Assembly: GCA_950097015.1 (NCBI GenBank)
Contig: CATNEN010000003.1
Location: 7,032,001 to 7,096,000, forward strand
Direction of reading: 5' to 3'
DNA length: 64,000 nucleotides
From: Macrostomum hystrix
Lineage: Eukaryota > Platyhelminthes > Macrostomidae
The position numbers and the translations under genes are program-made. Positions 37,701-44,900 of the stretch are shown here, piece after piece (the first letter of the stretch is position 1; each line of letters begins with the position of its first letter). Under the pieces are notes generated by a model. That model made no database searches and was not told where the DNA came from. It saw only the letters and a program-made list of their open reading frames with translations.

Positions 37701-39000
37701 TAATACGTACTCGTTTTTGCATTAGTTAAATAAAATTAACCTTTAGAATTAAATTTTATTAGTTGGTTAATCATGTACGTAGATAATTTAACCAATACTT
37801 TCTTCGAGTATGATGCTAATAGGTATGTGTCGATTTTTGATCTTCGGTGTTGAAAGTTAAAATCAAAAAATTTTCTAAAAATTGCACGTTTTTATTCAGT
37901 CTCTATTTTCTATTGTCTGGCTTTCATTAACCCTCCAATTATATTATTGACTAGCTCATATCAGTCGGTCTTCCTTATTAGCTGGCTTTTATCAACCCTC
38001 CGAGTCGTCTTATTGGCTAGCTCTTATTTACCCTCCTTGTGTTTCTTATTGGCTGGCTCTTATCAACCCTCCCAGTCGTCTTATTGGCTAGCTCTTATCA
38101 ACACTCCCAGTCGAACTTATTGGCTAGCTCTTATCAACCCCCAAGTGGTCTCGTCCTTATTGGCTAGCTCTTATCAACCCCCCAAGTGGTCTCGTCCTTA
38201 TTGGCTAGCTCTTATCAACCCCCAAGTGGTCTCGTCCTTATTGGCTAGCTCTTATCAACCCCCCAGTGGTCTCGTCCTTATTGGCTAGCTCTTATCAACC
38301 CCCAAGTGGTCTCGTCCTTATTGGCTGGCTCTTGAAGACGTCTAATAAGTCACCTAAATGGCCGGGCTCTAATCAACCTCTCCAGTGTTCTTATTGGCTA
38401 GCTCATAATGGATAGAAAGTATTGGATTCATATAAAAACTTTAATCTTCTGCATATGCTAATCATACGGTTGTAAGAATAGTTTAAAGCATCGTGAGAGA
38501 GGTAACTCTTATAGTTGTCTGAAATTAATTTACGATAAAAAAATCTTTCAATCCTAGAGAACCACCAGCGCAGCCGCGCGTTCAACCGCGAGAGCGTCGG
38601 CCGGCTACTATTGACAGTCGAGCAGGGCTTCAATCTGAAGGTTGGCAATCTGGGTGGCGACAATAAAAGCGATCCCTACGCCGAGGTGTCGCTGGGTTCT
38701 CAAAGACAATGCACGGAAGTGCTCAAATCAACTCTAAATCCAATCTGGAATCATGCCATGCAGTTTCACATTGCCGATCCTCACGAAGACGTCCTTTCCG
38801 TCACCGTCTACGATAGAGATTTTTTCTCGCCGAACACCTTCCTGGGCCGGGCCGAATTGCGAATCGCTGACATTGCCAAAGATCTAGCCAATGCTAAGCA
38901 CGGACCAATCACTAAGCGACTGCGTCTAGCCGAAGTTGACACGGGAGATGTGCAACTCAAATTTGATCTTCAAATGCACTCTACACCGCCTGTCAGCTAG
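6357..39000 (+). CDS. ITSN: intersectin, long (DH-PH-C2) form
   Basis: Endocytic scaffold and Cdc42-type GEF. Twelve exons: 6357-6596, 7947-8264, 9348-9767, 10204-10614, 11354-11514, 13571-14302, 15179-15825, 16252-17030, 20275-20571, 32045-32443, 32871-33339, 38558-39000. All junctions are GT-AG, phases agree, and the sum is 5316 nt (1771 aa). Domains in order: EH1 about 3-80; EH2 about 138-235 (split by intron 2); polyQ; coiled coil about 280-570; SH3A about 721-785; SH3B 833-890; SH3C 912-972; SH3D 1043-1105; SH3E 1210-1268; DH about 1274-1460; PH about 1469-1620; C2 about 1643-1765. The EH calcium-loop motifs DYDADGRMSLVEF and DIDRDGRLGPDEF are present. Each SH3 keeps its WW/WF and FPxNYV-type residues. 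The SH3C-SH3D linker has two DPF motifs, as in AP-2 binders. The DH end reads KPMQRITRYPLL. The start could be either of two consecutive ATGs. Length and order match the vertebrate long isoform; no disruption seen. Confidence 0.95.
6598..7675. repeat. 30-bp minisatellite, ITSN intron 1
   Basis: Tandem array of a 30-bp unit (GAGTGACTTCCAGAGTGACT plus GCTCTTATAG), some units carrying an extra 12-bp GAGTGACTTCCA. It starts immediately after the exon-1 donor. A 438-bp block is duplicated in tandem: the variants at 6773 and 7019 recur at 7211 and 7457. All three plus frames are open through it, which is a repeat effect. Confidence 0.95.
7676..7920. repeat. diverged 30-bp minisatellite, ITSN intron 1
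   Basis: Eight nearly identical 30-bp units (GGTGTGGCTTCCGGAGTGAC plus TACTGTTATA). The unit is a clear variant of the adjacent upstream 30-bp repeat, amplified separately, and it ends just before the exon-2 acceptor. Confidence 0.9.
8440..8545 (-). mobile_element. SINE family 1 fragment
   Basis: The reverse complement contains TGAGTTCACC, AATGGGTGCCAGCATCAGCT and CACGGACTGAACAGCTGT, matching the 3' body of the copies at 2860-3080 and 18728-18940. The tRNA-like head is absent. It abuts the hAT-type MITE that follows. Confidence 0.5.
8551..9190 (+). mobile_element. hAT-type MITE carrying an internal minisatellite, copy 1
   Basis: Starts CAGGGGTTGGCAAACTATGG and ends TTTGCCGACCCCTG, so the ends are inverted. 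The flanking octamers GTTTAGCT and GTCTAGAT are an imperfect 8-bp target duplication. The subterminal block TGCGGCCCTCGAAGC is shared, inverted, with copy 2 at 57256-57833. The interior from about 8655 to 9165 is a 17-bp minisatellite (TCATCTCTTCCCTGTTT and variants), also present in copy 2. No transposase. Located in ITSN intron 2. Confidence 0.8.
9775..10185. repeat. 23-bp minisatellite, ITSN intron 3
   Basis: About 18 copies of a 23-bp unit containing AGAAACAGACTGATACAGAC. It starts seven bases inside the donor of exon 3 and ends within about 20 bases of the exon-4 acceptor, so the intron is essentially the array. Confidence 0.95.
10627..10790. repeat. short minisatellite, ITSN intron 4
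   Basis: About six diverged copies of a roughly 25-bp unit containing TTTCGATACATATCGGATGA, starting just after the exon-4 donor. Confidence 0.8.
10846..11005 (+). mobile_element. SINE family 1-related copy
   Basis: Plus-strand element with a tRNA-like head (TGTAGCCACTTAGTCGA and a degenerate B box, AGTTTGAATC). Its body has CCCACTCGGCTGTTTGGGTA and CCAGCATCAGCTGG, aligning with family 1 but with lower identity. It runs directly into a family-2 SINE, giving a composite insertion. Confidence 0.5.
11011..11335 (+). mobile_element. SINE family 2, full-length copy
   Basis: Near-identical to 36561-36906 over about 320 bp. The head contains CTCGCACCAAGGTCCCTGAG and a B-box-like GAGCTCGATTCC. The body has GAGGCCACATTCATTTGGGG and the tail GCGGGTCTAGTGTCACCAAA. 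It lies in ITSN intron 4, ending just upstream of the exon-5 acceptor at 11352-11353. Confidence 0.75.
11640..13535. repeat. 29-bp minisatellite, ITSN intron 5
   Basis: About 65 copies of a 29-bp unit (ATTCTGACAGTGAGATTCCA plus GGAATGCCC). A higher-order duplication of 522 bp (18 units) is visible: the rare variant GGAAGGCCC occurs at about 12129 and again at about 12651. Three minus-strand frames stay open for 565-615 codons, purely because the unit lacks stops in any phase. Confidence 0.95.
14310..14960. repeat. 20-bp minisatellite, ITSN intron 6
   Basis: About 32 copies of a 20-bp unit (TCGTGTGCTTAAAATACTAC), starting beside the exon-6 donor. Copies degrade towards both edges. Confidence 0.95.
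15895..16205. repeat. 32-bp minisatellite, ITSN intron 7
   Basis: About ten copies of a roughly 32-bp unit containing TCAGGTTAAAATAGTGACCT, filling most of the 426-bp intron between exons 7 and 8. Confidence 0.9.
17255..18610 (-). mobile_element. Tc1/mariner-IS630-type DNA transposon
   Basis: A 1356-bp element in ITSN intron 8. Its ends are inverted repeats of roughly 40 bp: TAGGTTTTTCCGGTCAAGTG at the left, matched at the right with one change in that stretch, continuing into GCAGACTAGCCTACTC. A TA target duplication flanks it (17253-17254 and 18611-18612). Short TCAAGTGCAA-type motifs repeat inside both ends, as expected for transposase binding sites. One intact transposase gene is encoded on the minus strand. 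Confidence 0.9.
17521..18459 (-). CDS. Tc1/mariner-like (DDE_3) transposase
   Basis: 312-aa open frame filling the 17255-18610 transposon. The N-terminal part is a helix-turn-helix-like region with Arg-rich stretches. The catalytic part shows the three family motifs: FIDEAGVN (first D), LICDNAPAH (second D) and LPPYSPMLNIVENAIS (E). There are 35 residues between the second D and the E, so it reads as DD35E. The GRALRGHRAV and RGRNVTICFAVS stretches are typical of IS630/Tc1 transposases. No stop codons or frameshifts, so recent activity is plausible. The first ATG of the frame was taken as the start. Confidence 0.9.
   Translation of the reverse strand: MRNDDDREKSAYSIVRRSQQPPRPNRWGGFRTRKMDNDMRATLQQIVEDQPAFTLDQIRRELHLRLPQKPVVGKTTIANALQARLITVKKLEDSPAERNSEGTKHLRREFADWLMNDGIQRGELIFIDEAGVNRFCSRTRGRALRGHRAVRVVGAQRGRNVTICFAVSSVRGLLHHEMMEGGMNDAMFRAFLLQVSAHGMPDAALICDNAPAHRGALGANGPQLLHQQTIRALPPYSPMLNIVENAISCYKAALKRHLEEARPALLQMPHPERMAQLAGFAEVATAAIQPQMVPRWFQRVQRYMPASVVTTF
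18728..18940 (+). mobile_element. tRNA-derived SINE, family 1
   Basis: Plus-strand copy in ITSN intron 8. A-box-like TAGCCTTGTAG and B-box-like GGTTCGTTTCC in a tRNA-like head, then CACCCAGCTGTTAAATGGGC and ACCAGCATTAGCTGG. It aligns with the reverse copy at 2860-3080. The rest of this intron, 18941-20274, is AT-rich with no gene or repeat I can name. Confidence 0.7.
20612..21545. repeat. 23/24-bp minisatellite, ITSN intron 9 (left part)
   Basis: Alternating 23- and 24-bp units around GTAGCTATGTACCT followed by (T/A)GGATTATC or CGGATTTAAC. The array is cut at 21545 by a 10.1-kb transposon insertion and resumes at 31660. Confidence 0.95.
22262..22395. repeat. 32-bp tandem repeat inside outer transposon
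   Basis: Four copies of a 32-bp unit containing GCTCAACTGCACCCAGCCAA, close to the left end of the outer CACTA-like element. Confidence 0.8.
22456..22982 (-). pseudogene. unknown coding remnant in outer transposon
   Basis: Starts at an ATG (22982) with MSNNRMPNPRWLSKAPEYIE and runs 133 codons. From about 22743 the more coding-like frame is a different one: Pro/Glu-rich, ending in a helical stretch AALMRAEMALREADQYLKEL. A frameshift near 22743 would join the two. It may be a second, downstream gene of the outer transposon. I do not recognise the product. Confidence 0.35.
25591..27207 (-). CDS. DUF4806-type protein encoded by the inner transposon
   Basis: Three exons, 27207-27018, 26935-26831 and 26747-25591, with GT-AG borders and consistent phases (483 aa). 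The N-terminus reads MEKNWLVVSFAEGTIAVIPS followed by W, YFPP and NWDEYHEFKIVF, the typical start of arthropod and other invertebrate DUF4806 proteins. The middle has a basic stretch (LARKRRRPE), a possible nuclear signal, and seven 14-residue repeats (TPSNVATTVAAAG). The C-terminal part, about 340-430, has LPIGTIGDLKLFEEHLNEN and IGRIGGSDV, matching the DUF4806 core as I know it. Function is unknown; being encoded beside the transposase suggests an accessory role in transposition. The start lies 6 nt after a splice acceptor. Confidence 0.75.
26225..26575 (-). repeat. 42-bp coding repeat in the DUF4806 gene
   Basis: About seven in-frame copies of a 42-bp unit encoding (V/L)TPSNVATTVAAAG. The period is a multiple of three and the frame is kept, unlike the non-coding minisatellites in this window. 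Confidence 0.9.
27182..29239 (-). CDS. CACTA/CMC-like transposase of the inner transposon
   Basis: A single uninterrupted 685-aa frame. Candidate catalytic residues: D212 in FLNIDGISFF, D288 in IICDAPARC, the D371-x2-H374 pair in FPLDVLHVAYLGV, and E438 in WKGAEFRSF. The (C/D)xxH motif is characteristic of the CMC (CACTA/Mirage/Chapaev) group. A zinc-type HSCDKC follows the second Asp. The N-terminal region includes WVVEAKVSQVHITSLLHLH and PNLDLPLTASTLL, as in animal CACTA-like transposases. The start ATG is 6 nt after an acceptor (minus-strand AG at 29247-29246). The last 26 nt overlap the first codons of the DUF4806 gene in another frame. It looks intact; superfamily placement is by motif only. 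Confidence 0.85.
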   Translation of the reverse strand: MNQRQLKRSINEIEAKIKDQEKHIENSLSQQIYYLYPLQDESSSGICLSDIDIDIDKILSNFVLEEFSNNGLHLIEVEDTSDVDHFEHEDTLLQHFVDITKEFLSDLSERSESYDKVQSSFKDDLAAWVVEAKVSQVHITSLLHLHAKHFPNLDLPLTASTLLAHSTNAKSYYCSKDIYYVGVQSAIESIIDNSLSSIHTKSNQLTLFLNIDGISFFKSSGYQCWPILGFVPELQSEPFVIQFYYSRDKPNPKQLCSELIKELNHLISSGFDYCGHHYAILTKAIICDAPARCLLKCTKYPTGYHSCDKCKVEGTRCEERSCIVFDEVNADLRTDLEFRLQIDEDHHNEANGLSPFLELNSIDMVASFPLDVLHVAYLGVMRRMMYFWIKEGPYKVRMPSQAIKTLSANLVSLKSHVPSEFCRKPRGLNELCYWKGAEFRSFILYYGIIVLNDASIPKDIYPHFLYFHIAMHLLCGKSAMLSVNVVAATNLLKEFVTKSSGLYGRGFVSNIVHSLIHLPNDCEKFGAVDAFSAFRFESFLQILKNRLCSGNQVIAQLRNRTGEYLMTKRSRAELAVPSHKSTIRVNSRDCFIITRTLQVCLVTEVLPAKFKVMEFTQKEDFYSYPIKSSAVGIFFVKDGCFGAPFDVTDDCILDKACGFPVKKGYVIIPLRLDFPDSHGEKLACC
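31660..31770. repeat. 23/24-bp minisatellite, ITSN intron 9 (right part)
   Basis: Continuation of the 20612-21545 array after the transposon, with further degenerate copies of GGATTATCGTAG up to about 31910. The rest of the intron up to the exon-10 acceptor at 32043-32044 is diverged relics. Confidence 0.9.
32460..32770. repeat. 20-bp minisatellite, ITSN intron 10
   Basis: About 16 copies of GTGTGTGAATAGGTGACTGG and variants, filling most of the 427-bp intron between exons 10 and 11. Confidence 0.95.
33527..34560. repeat. C-rich minisatellite, ITSN intron 11
   Basis: About 1 kb of imperfect units of 18-20 bp such as TCTGACCCCCAACCCC and TCTGACACCCAACCCC. Dense runs of four to five C's make the minus strand a strong G-quadruplex candidate. 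Open minus-strand frames here encode only GVRRGLG-type repeats. Confidence 0.9.
35340..35760. repeat. GC-rich element with inverted GGGTGATTCC motifs
   Basis: An island in AT-rich ITSN intron 11 with several copies of GGGTGATTC in both orientations (35379, 35416, 35489 inverted, 35589) and related palindromic stretches. It looks like a fold-back or MITE-type insertion, but I found no clear ends or target duplication. Confidence 0.35.
36561..36906 (+). mobile_element. SINE family 2, full-length copy
   Basis: Plus-strand copy in ITSN intron 11, near-identical to 11011-11335. Head TGGCAAAGAGC with B-box-like GAGCTCGATTCC, body CTTGAGGGCCAACCTCCAAG, tail GCGGGTCTAGTGTCACCAAA. The flanking intron, 34561-35339 and 36907-37940, is AT-rich with nothing else recognised. 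Confidence 0.75.
37945..38405. repeat. about 40-bp minisatellite, ITSN intron 11
   Basis: About eleven copies of a unit containing TTATTGGCTAGCTCTTATCA and ACCCCCAAGTGGTCTCGTCC; the left copies are more diverged. It ends about 150 bp before the C2 exon. Confidence 0.9.
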
Positions 39001-39030
39001 TTGGTAATTGTTGTGTTTTTGTTCAATCTA

Positions 39031-39036
39031 AATAAA
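39031..39036 (+). promoter_or_regulatory. poly(A) signal of ITSN
   Basis: AATAAA 31 nt after the intersectin stop codon. The following spacer, 39037-41933, is AT-rich with one minisatellite at 40165-40385 and no convincing gene. Confidence 0.6.
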
Positions 39037-40164
39037 TTATTAGCTTATATTTACAATCTGTAGTTCGATTGATAAATTGATTAATATTATTTCTTTAATT
39101 TATCTATGTTTTGATGACCTAAAAAAACAATTTTTTATACATATCGCCAAAACACTAATGGTTATTTTCTCCAAACAGACACACACAACGGCCTTAGGGG
39201 CTGGCCGTAAATATTTTATTCATGCGTCAATTGTACCATAAACGCTCCTAGTGAGTTCTACATCACAAAATTAATGAGGATTCGAGCTTAGGTACCGAAT
39301 GACAGAACAGAAATTACTTAGATCAGATAATTAATTACTTAGTTCTAATAGTTTGCTATTGAGGAACTTTTCTTTAACAAATACAAATTTACGAGTACAA
39401 AGTACATTTTGCCATGTAGCTTCAGCTTCAACGAATTCTTCCTTGTTCAGTTATTATCAGAAAAATTAATTTTTTAACTGATAAATATTAAACAGGCAAC
39501 ACGATTAAGCTTTTGTTGTTATTACTTTTGTTGTAATAATTATTGTTATCTGGGTGTTGTACATTTGCATAGTATATGTTCTCTTATAAACTAGTTAAGT
39601 ACATTTTTATGCTTGAAATGACAATAAATATCTGTATTTTGTAGTTCTGTTATATTAAAAACAACAAGTTGTTTAAAAAATAAATATTTTATATAATTCT
39701 GGAAATATATAGCTCTAATAAAACTCAACTAAACTCACTATTTTTCTATTGATTTGTATTGAGTCCTTTGGTTTGCTTTCAATAAATTTGCATGCAAAAA
39801 GTACACCATACAAGCGTATTTTGTTAATTTAACAATGCTAGTCGCTCTTAGTTAAATTCAAGAACGTTTAAACAAATACTTTAGTCTTCGTTTCTTTTTT
39901 GTACTCTAAATGCGTTAGTTTTTTTTAATTTTGCAGGTTTTGTAAGAAAAAATCTGAGCCTAATTGACCAAGATTTTTGTTATTGTCAATTCCTTTTTAA
40001 TATTTTAGATTCAAATTAATCAATCGTATTATTTGCTGCTAGCTTCGCCTACTAGCTCTTATTATATAAAGAAAGTTTTTTTCGTTATAACAGCTCACAA
40101 GCTTTGATATTTTCGTTTCTTCAATCGAAGCATTCTAACTGTGCGCACACTTGCTACATGTTCA

Positions 40165-40385
40165 AATGGCTCTCCAGTGTACAGTAGACCCTAGACAGTC
40201 AACCCCACTCCCCAGTGTACAATCGACCCTAGACCAGCAACCCCGCTCCCCAGTGTACAATCGACCCTAGACCAGCAACCCCGCTCCCCAGTGTACAATC
40301 GACCCTAGACCAGCAACCCCGCTCCCCAGTGTACAATCGACCCTAGACCAGCAACCCCACTCCCCAGTGTACTCGTACAATAGCC
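40165..40385. repeat. 38-bp minisatellite, intergenic
   Basis: Five to six copies of a 38-bp unit containing CCCCAGTGTACAATCGACCC and TAGACCAGCAACCCCG in the spacer downstream of intersectin. Confidence 0.9.
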
Positions 40386-41933
40386 CGCACACCAAGTAAC
40401 CCCAAAAGTCATTAAAAATATTCTAAATCGAATAACTCTTACTTTAATAAGATAAAATTGTTTTGTTTTAGTTTCACGCACAGTAGCTTTTTATCGATTT
40501 GCTTCCAGCCATAGAAACTTCCTTTTGTCTTAATTTCTGTCAAATGGTAATTTATAACATGGCCATTAATATAATATTTTCGTTAAGTGTACTTGTGTTG
40601 AACGTACTTATTTTGCCGACCAATATGGTGAACAATATTCGCACATCGCTAACCCGTTGCTAATTAATTATTCCGAATCTTGATACCAGTTGTATTTATT
40701 GAAACAAACTTATTGATTACCTGTTCAGCAATTAGCCTAAAGAAACTGTTAATTATCGTGTTTAAATATAAAAATACAACAGCAAATTCGTCTCCATTTA
40801 TTATCTGTTTTTGAGTCTCTCGAATCTAAAAGCAAAAAAGCATAATTCAAAATGATCTCTGTTGTTGTTTATTTTTCTGTCCGTTATATTGCTTCGCTTG
40901 AAGCAATATTTGTGGATTCACTTGAATTAATAGACAGGACAATATGTGAGGCGAGATAGCACTTATTATTATTTTCTATATTTAGTCAAACATTTTTAAA
41001 ACCCTACTATTGGTATTACAAGCATGAACGAGCAGCCCTTCAGACGCAAGAATAGCGCGTAGGTATCAGACTACTCACAGTAGGGTATAATGAAAATAAC
41101 AACTGTTATAGGGCACATAACAATGAGGCACTAAACGCGTAGCGCACGAGCGTCTATGGGCGTGGCTACACGACCAAGCCGTGCTTGAGTTACATTGTTT
41201 TTCTGTCTGTGCTTTAATGTCGTCCTTAAGTGTTTCTTAATTTCCTATCGATTTGTCTATGGTTGTCTATGTTCAGTGCAGTTCCGGGGGGAATTAATTT
41301 TTCAGAAACAAGTGCCTTCACGAAGGACAACTTGATTATTCAGGACCGGAAACGAGCCAATTTGTGGCGAAAAAGGTATGAGGCTCGTTTAAAAGCATTG
41401 TTCTATGGCCCATCCGTATATGCGCATGCTTTCAATTGCCAATGTATACTCGTATCATATTTGACTTTTCGATAGGCAGTCAGAAGGCGGGTGCAGGGTC
41501 GGTTTTCTTAAATGTTGAATTGTTTTATTGCATAAAGTAAACTTCGTGAAAATACACAATGGGAAAGCTGTACATGCAGCAAATGTATAAGGAAACTCGA
41601 GAAAAATTTACGATTCTTTCATCCTTCGCCTCAGCAATCAGTCGTTCGCATAGTTCTATGGTTGCATGAGTAGTGTAAGCTAATGACCTCATCGTCTCTG
41701 CCGTCAGAGATTGGTGTCAATTGTTCTTCCCTTTCCACTGCGCATCTCCTCAATCGATTCGCAAAGCGCGCGCAGGAACTTGATGTTTGGATCTTGGTAT
41801 CAATCCTCGTTTTAAGACAACTCTGTAGCGATAGTCTATGGTAAAAATTGACGCGCTGTTTTAGGCAAGAGTTTTGTAGAGCGTAAATCAAGTAAGTTTC
41901 TTTACCGGATTCTACCAGAATATAATTTCGAAT

Positions 41934-44900
41934 ATGAAGCCTAGAGTATCAAGGCAGCGATCATCTCGACGACAGTCTGATGGACCAACGAGCGAGTTGG
42001 TCATAGCCGAAGTCGACGATGCCACAGAGACCACTATGACAACCAGACGTCGGCTTCATTATGTTGATTTCGGTCGCGTCGAAGAGTTTCTGCGCGGTCG
42101 ACTGCAGGAGGCACAAAACAAACGACAGGATGACAGCTTCAGCGCTAATCAAAGCCTCTTGAGCCCGAGTGCCGAGAATTCCCAGCGCCGCATTGCCATT
42201 TCATCGCCGCTGGTAACTACGCCGGGTGTGGCAGCACGAACTGCCACCACCCGGTCGTCGGCAGCCGCTTCGGCTACGTCGACTAGTCGTCGCGGCTGGA
42301 TTCGGCGAGCGAATCGAGCGCGCCGACAACTCGCCCAGCGTCTGGTTCGGATTGTCGGCGGCTGCCTCGGTACCCTCGACAACGAAGACGTCGTCGTGAT
42401 AAGCGCGAAAAGAGCAGAGGACAGCGATCAGTCGGGTGAGACTGACGCTGGAGGAATTCGTCTGCACGTGAAAGCATCAGCATCAGCAGCATCAGCATCA
42501 GCAGCAGCAACTAGGGAACTTCGCAGCACCCGAGACCAGCGTTGCAACAATGCCACCCAAGGCATCACTCCGGCTTCAAGGGATGATGTGATTCAGTGCA
42601 GCTCTACTCTTGGAAGTGCTTCAGTGTCCACTTTGGCTTATTCGGCACGCGGCCCCACAACTCGTGCAAGACAATCGAAGCAATCTTCTGGGCCGCTGAC
42701 TGCTCTTTCGTCCTCCTCTATTATTGCACGTGAGAATTATAATGCTGATGGCAATGGGTTAAGATCAATTTTCGAATTATGTTCTGGTACACTGATCTGA
42801 ATGAAATCCTCTTGGTTTCTGTGATCCTATTCTGAAAAAATCCTCATTTTTTGTGATACCAGCTGACAGAAATCCTAGTGGTCTTCGTGATCCCCATTTA
42901 ACAAATTTCCTTATGGATCCCGTGGTCCCATTCTTATTGGTATCATCTAGATGATCCCTTCTGACAAATCCCCAGGTTTCCCTGATCCCTTCTGACAAAT
43001 CCCCAGGTTTCCCTGATCCCTTCTGACAAATCCCCAGGTTTCCCTGATCCCTTCTGACAAATCCCCAGGTTTCCCTGATCCCTTCTGACAAATCCCCAGG
43101 TTTCCCTGATCCCTTCTGACCAATCCCCAGGTTTCCCTGATCCCTTCTGACATATCCCCTAGCTCCCGTGATCCCCATTTCACCATTTCACAGATATCCT
43201 CCTGTTTCCTGTGATCCCCTTCTGACAAATTCTCCTATTTCGCGTGATCCCATCCATGTTGTAACGATGCGCTTACCCGACGCATGCCCACCCATTTCTT
43301 TCAACAGAAGCCGCGCCTGATTTTGCATTCGAAAATCGCACTTCAAGCTTGCATCCGAGAAACCGCAGCAGCAGTTGCTCCAAGTCGGTGGCAACAACGC
43401 TGACCGCAATGTCTGCCGCCCTAGAACCAGTTACAATGCCCTCATCCGCGGTGCCATCATTGAAGCAGCGTAATAGTGCTCAAAATAAATGTGGCTCAAG
43501 CAAATTATCCAGAGTTGAAACTGTACAGTCTTCGGAATGCAACCAGCGTCTCGGCCGCGTCTCTCGAGGAACGAATGAAGGCGCTACAGCTACGACTGGC
43601 GTTAGAGTTAAGAGCGGAAGACGCATTGGCGAAGGAGGCCACAGCAGCAGGGTTAGCAGTGTCCGCGAGGACGTTAAAAGCGCCGGCAGTCGGGTTGCCA
43701 GCCGGACCAGAACCGGCGTCAGCTCAAAGAGAAGCTCGTGCGATAAAACTACCCTCCTAAAAGCGGAGGCCAGCACCAACAATCAGTCGACGGAGACAGC
43801 GGAGACAGCGGAGAGTGCAGACATCGACTTTGATGCCGCCCTCACTAATCAATTTGTGAAGAATCACAAAAACCCGAATAATTCGTCTGGCTGGAAAAAA
43901 CGACCTGACGCTAAGGTAACCTGACGCTAACACCCACGCCAGACTGTGTGTACACTGCCTGACTGTGTGTACACTGCCTGACTGTGTGTACAGAGCCTGA
44001 CTGTGTGTACACTGCCTGACTGTGTGTACACTGCCTGACTGTGTGTACAGAGCCTGACTGTGTGTACACTGCCTGACTGTGTGTACAACTGCCTATGACT
44101 GAGTGTGTACTGCCTGTGACTAAATGTACACTAACTGTGACTAAATGTACACTAACTGTGACTAAATGTACACTAACTATGACTAAATGTACACTAACTG
44201 TGACTAAATGTACACTAACTGTGACTAAATGTACACTAACTGTGACTAAATGTACACTAACTGTGACTAAATGTACACTAACTGTGACTAAATGTACACT
44301 AACTGTGACTAAATGTACACTAACTGTGACTAAATGTACACTAATTGTGACTGAGCTTACACTGCCTGTGACTGCGTGTACCTTGCCTGAGAAGCTATAA
44401 ATACATTCTGTATCAAATAGTCCAGTCAACATCCCCAAGTAAATGCACTTTGTTGATGAATCGAATCGAGTTTAGACTCAAAAGCGCAGCATGAAATTGA
44501 ACTCATTTCTAGGCTTTCAGCGTTACCACGAGGCTTCATCCGACTACTGAGACGAAAAACTTCAACGGCGAATGGCCTGTCACGCCTTCAACATCAGCTG
44601 CCACCCGTGGCAAGCTGGCGACAGTCACCTCGGAGGGTTTGGCCTGGAGCGCCGATATGGCATCCCTGAAGCAATTGAATGTCAAGCGGCCTGGAGACGC
44701 TAAGCAGCAGAGAATTAAACCCCTGCCTTGCGATCCGCTGAACGACGCACCGAAAAGTGTGGCCCTAAGGCGCTATATTGAGTGCCCATTGATTCCACTC
44801 ATGACCTACAAGACGGATAAGAAGGCCGAACTGTTCTACACTGTTGTAAGTGGCAATATTTTCGCTTTTGTTGTCGAGATTTTGTTTATTTTTTTATTTC

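Noticed and set aside
41631-41891. 86-codon minus-strand frame beside the CxxC gene
   Set aside because: No recognisable domain and no supporting splice sites; likely chance.
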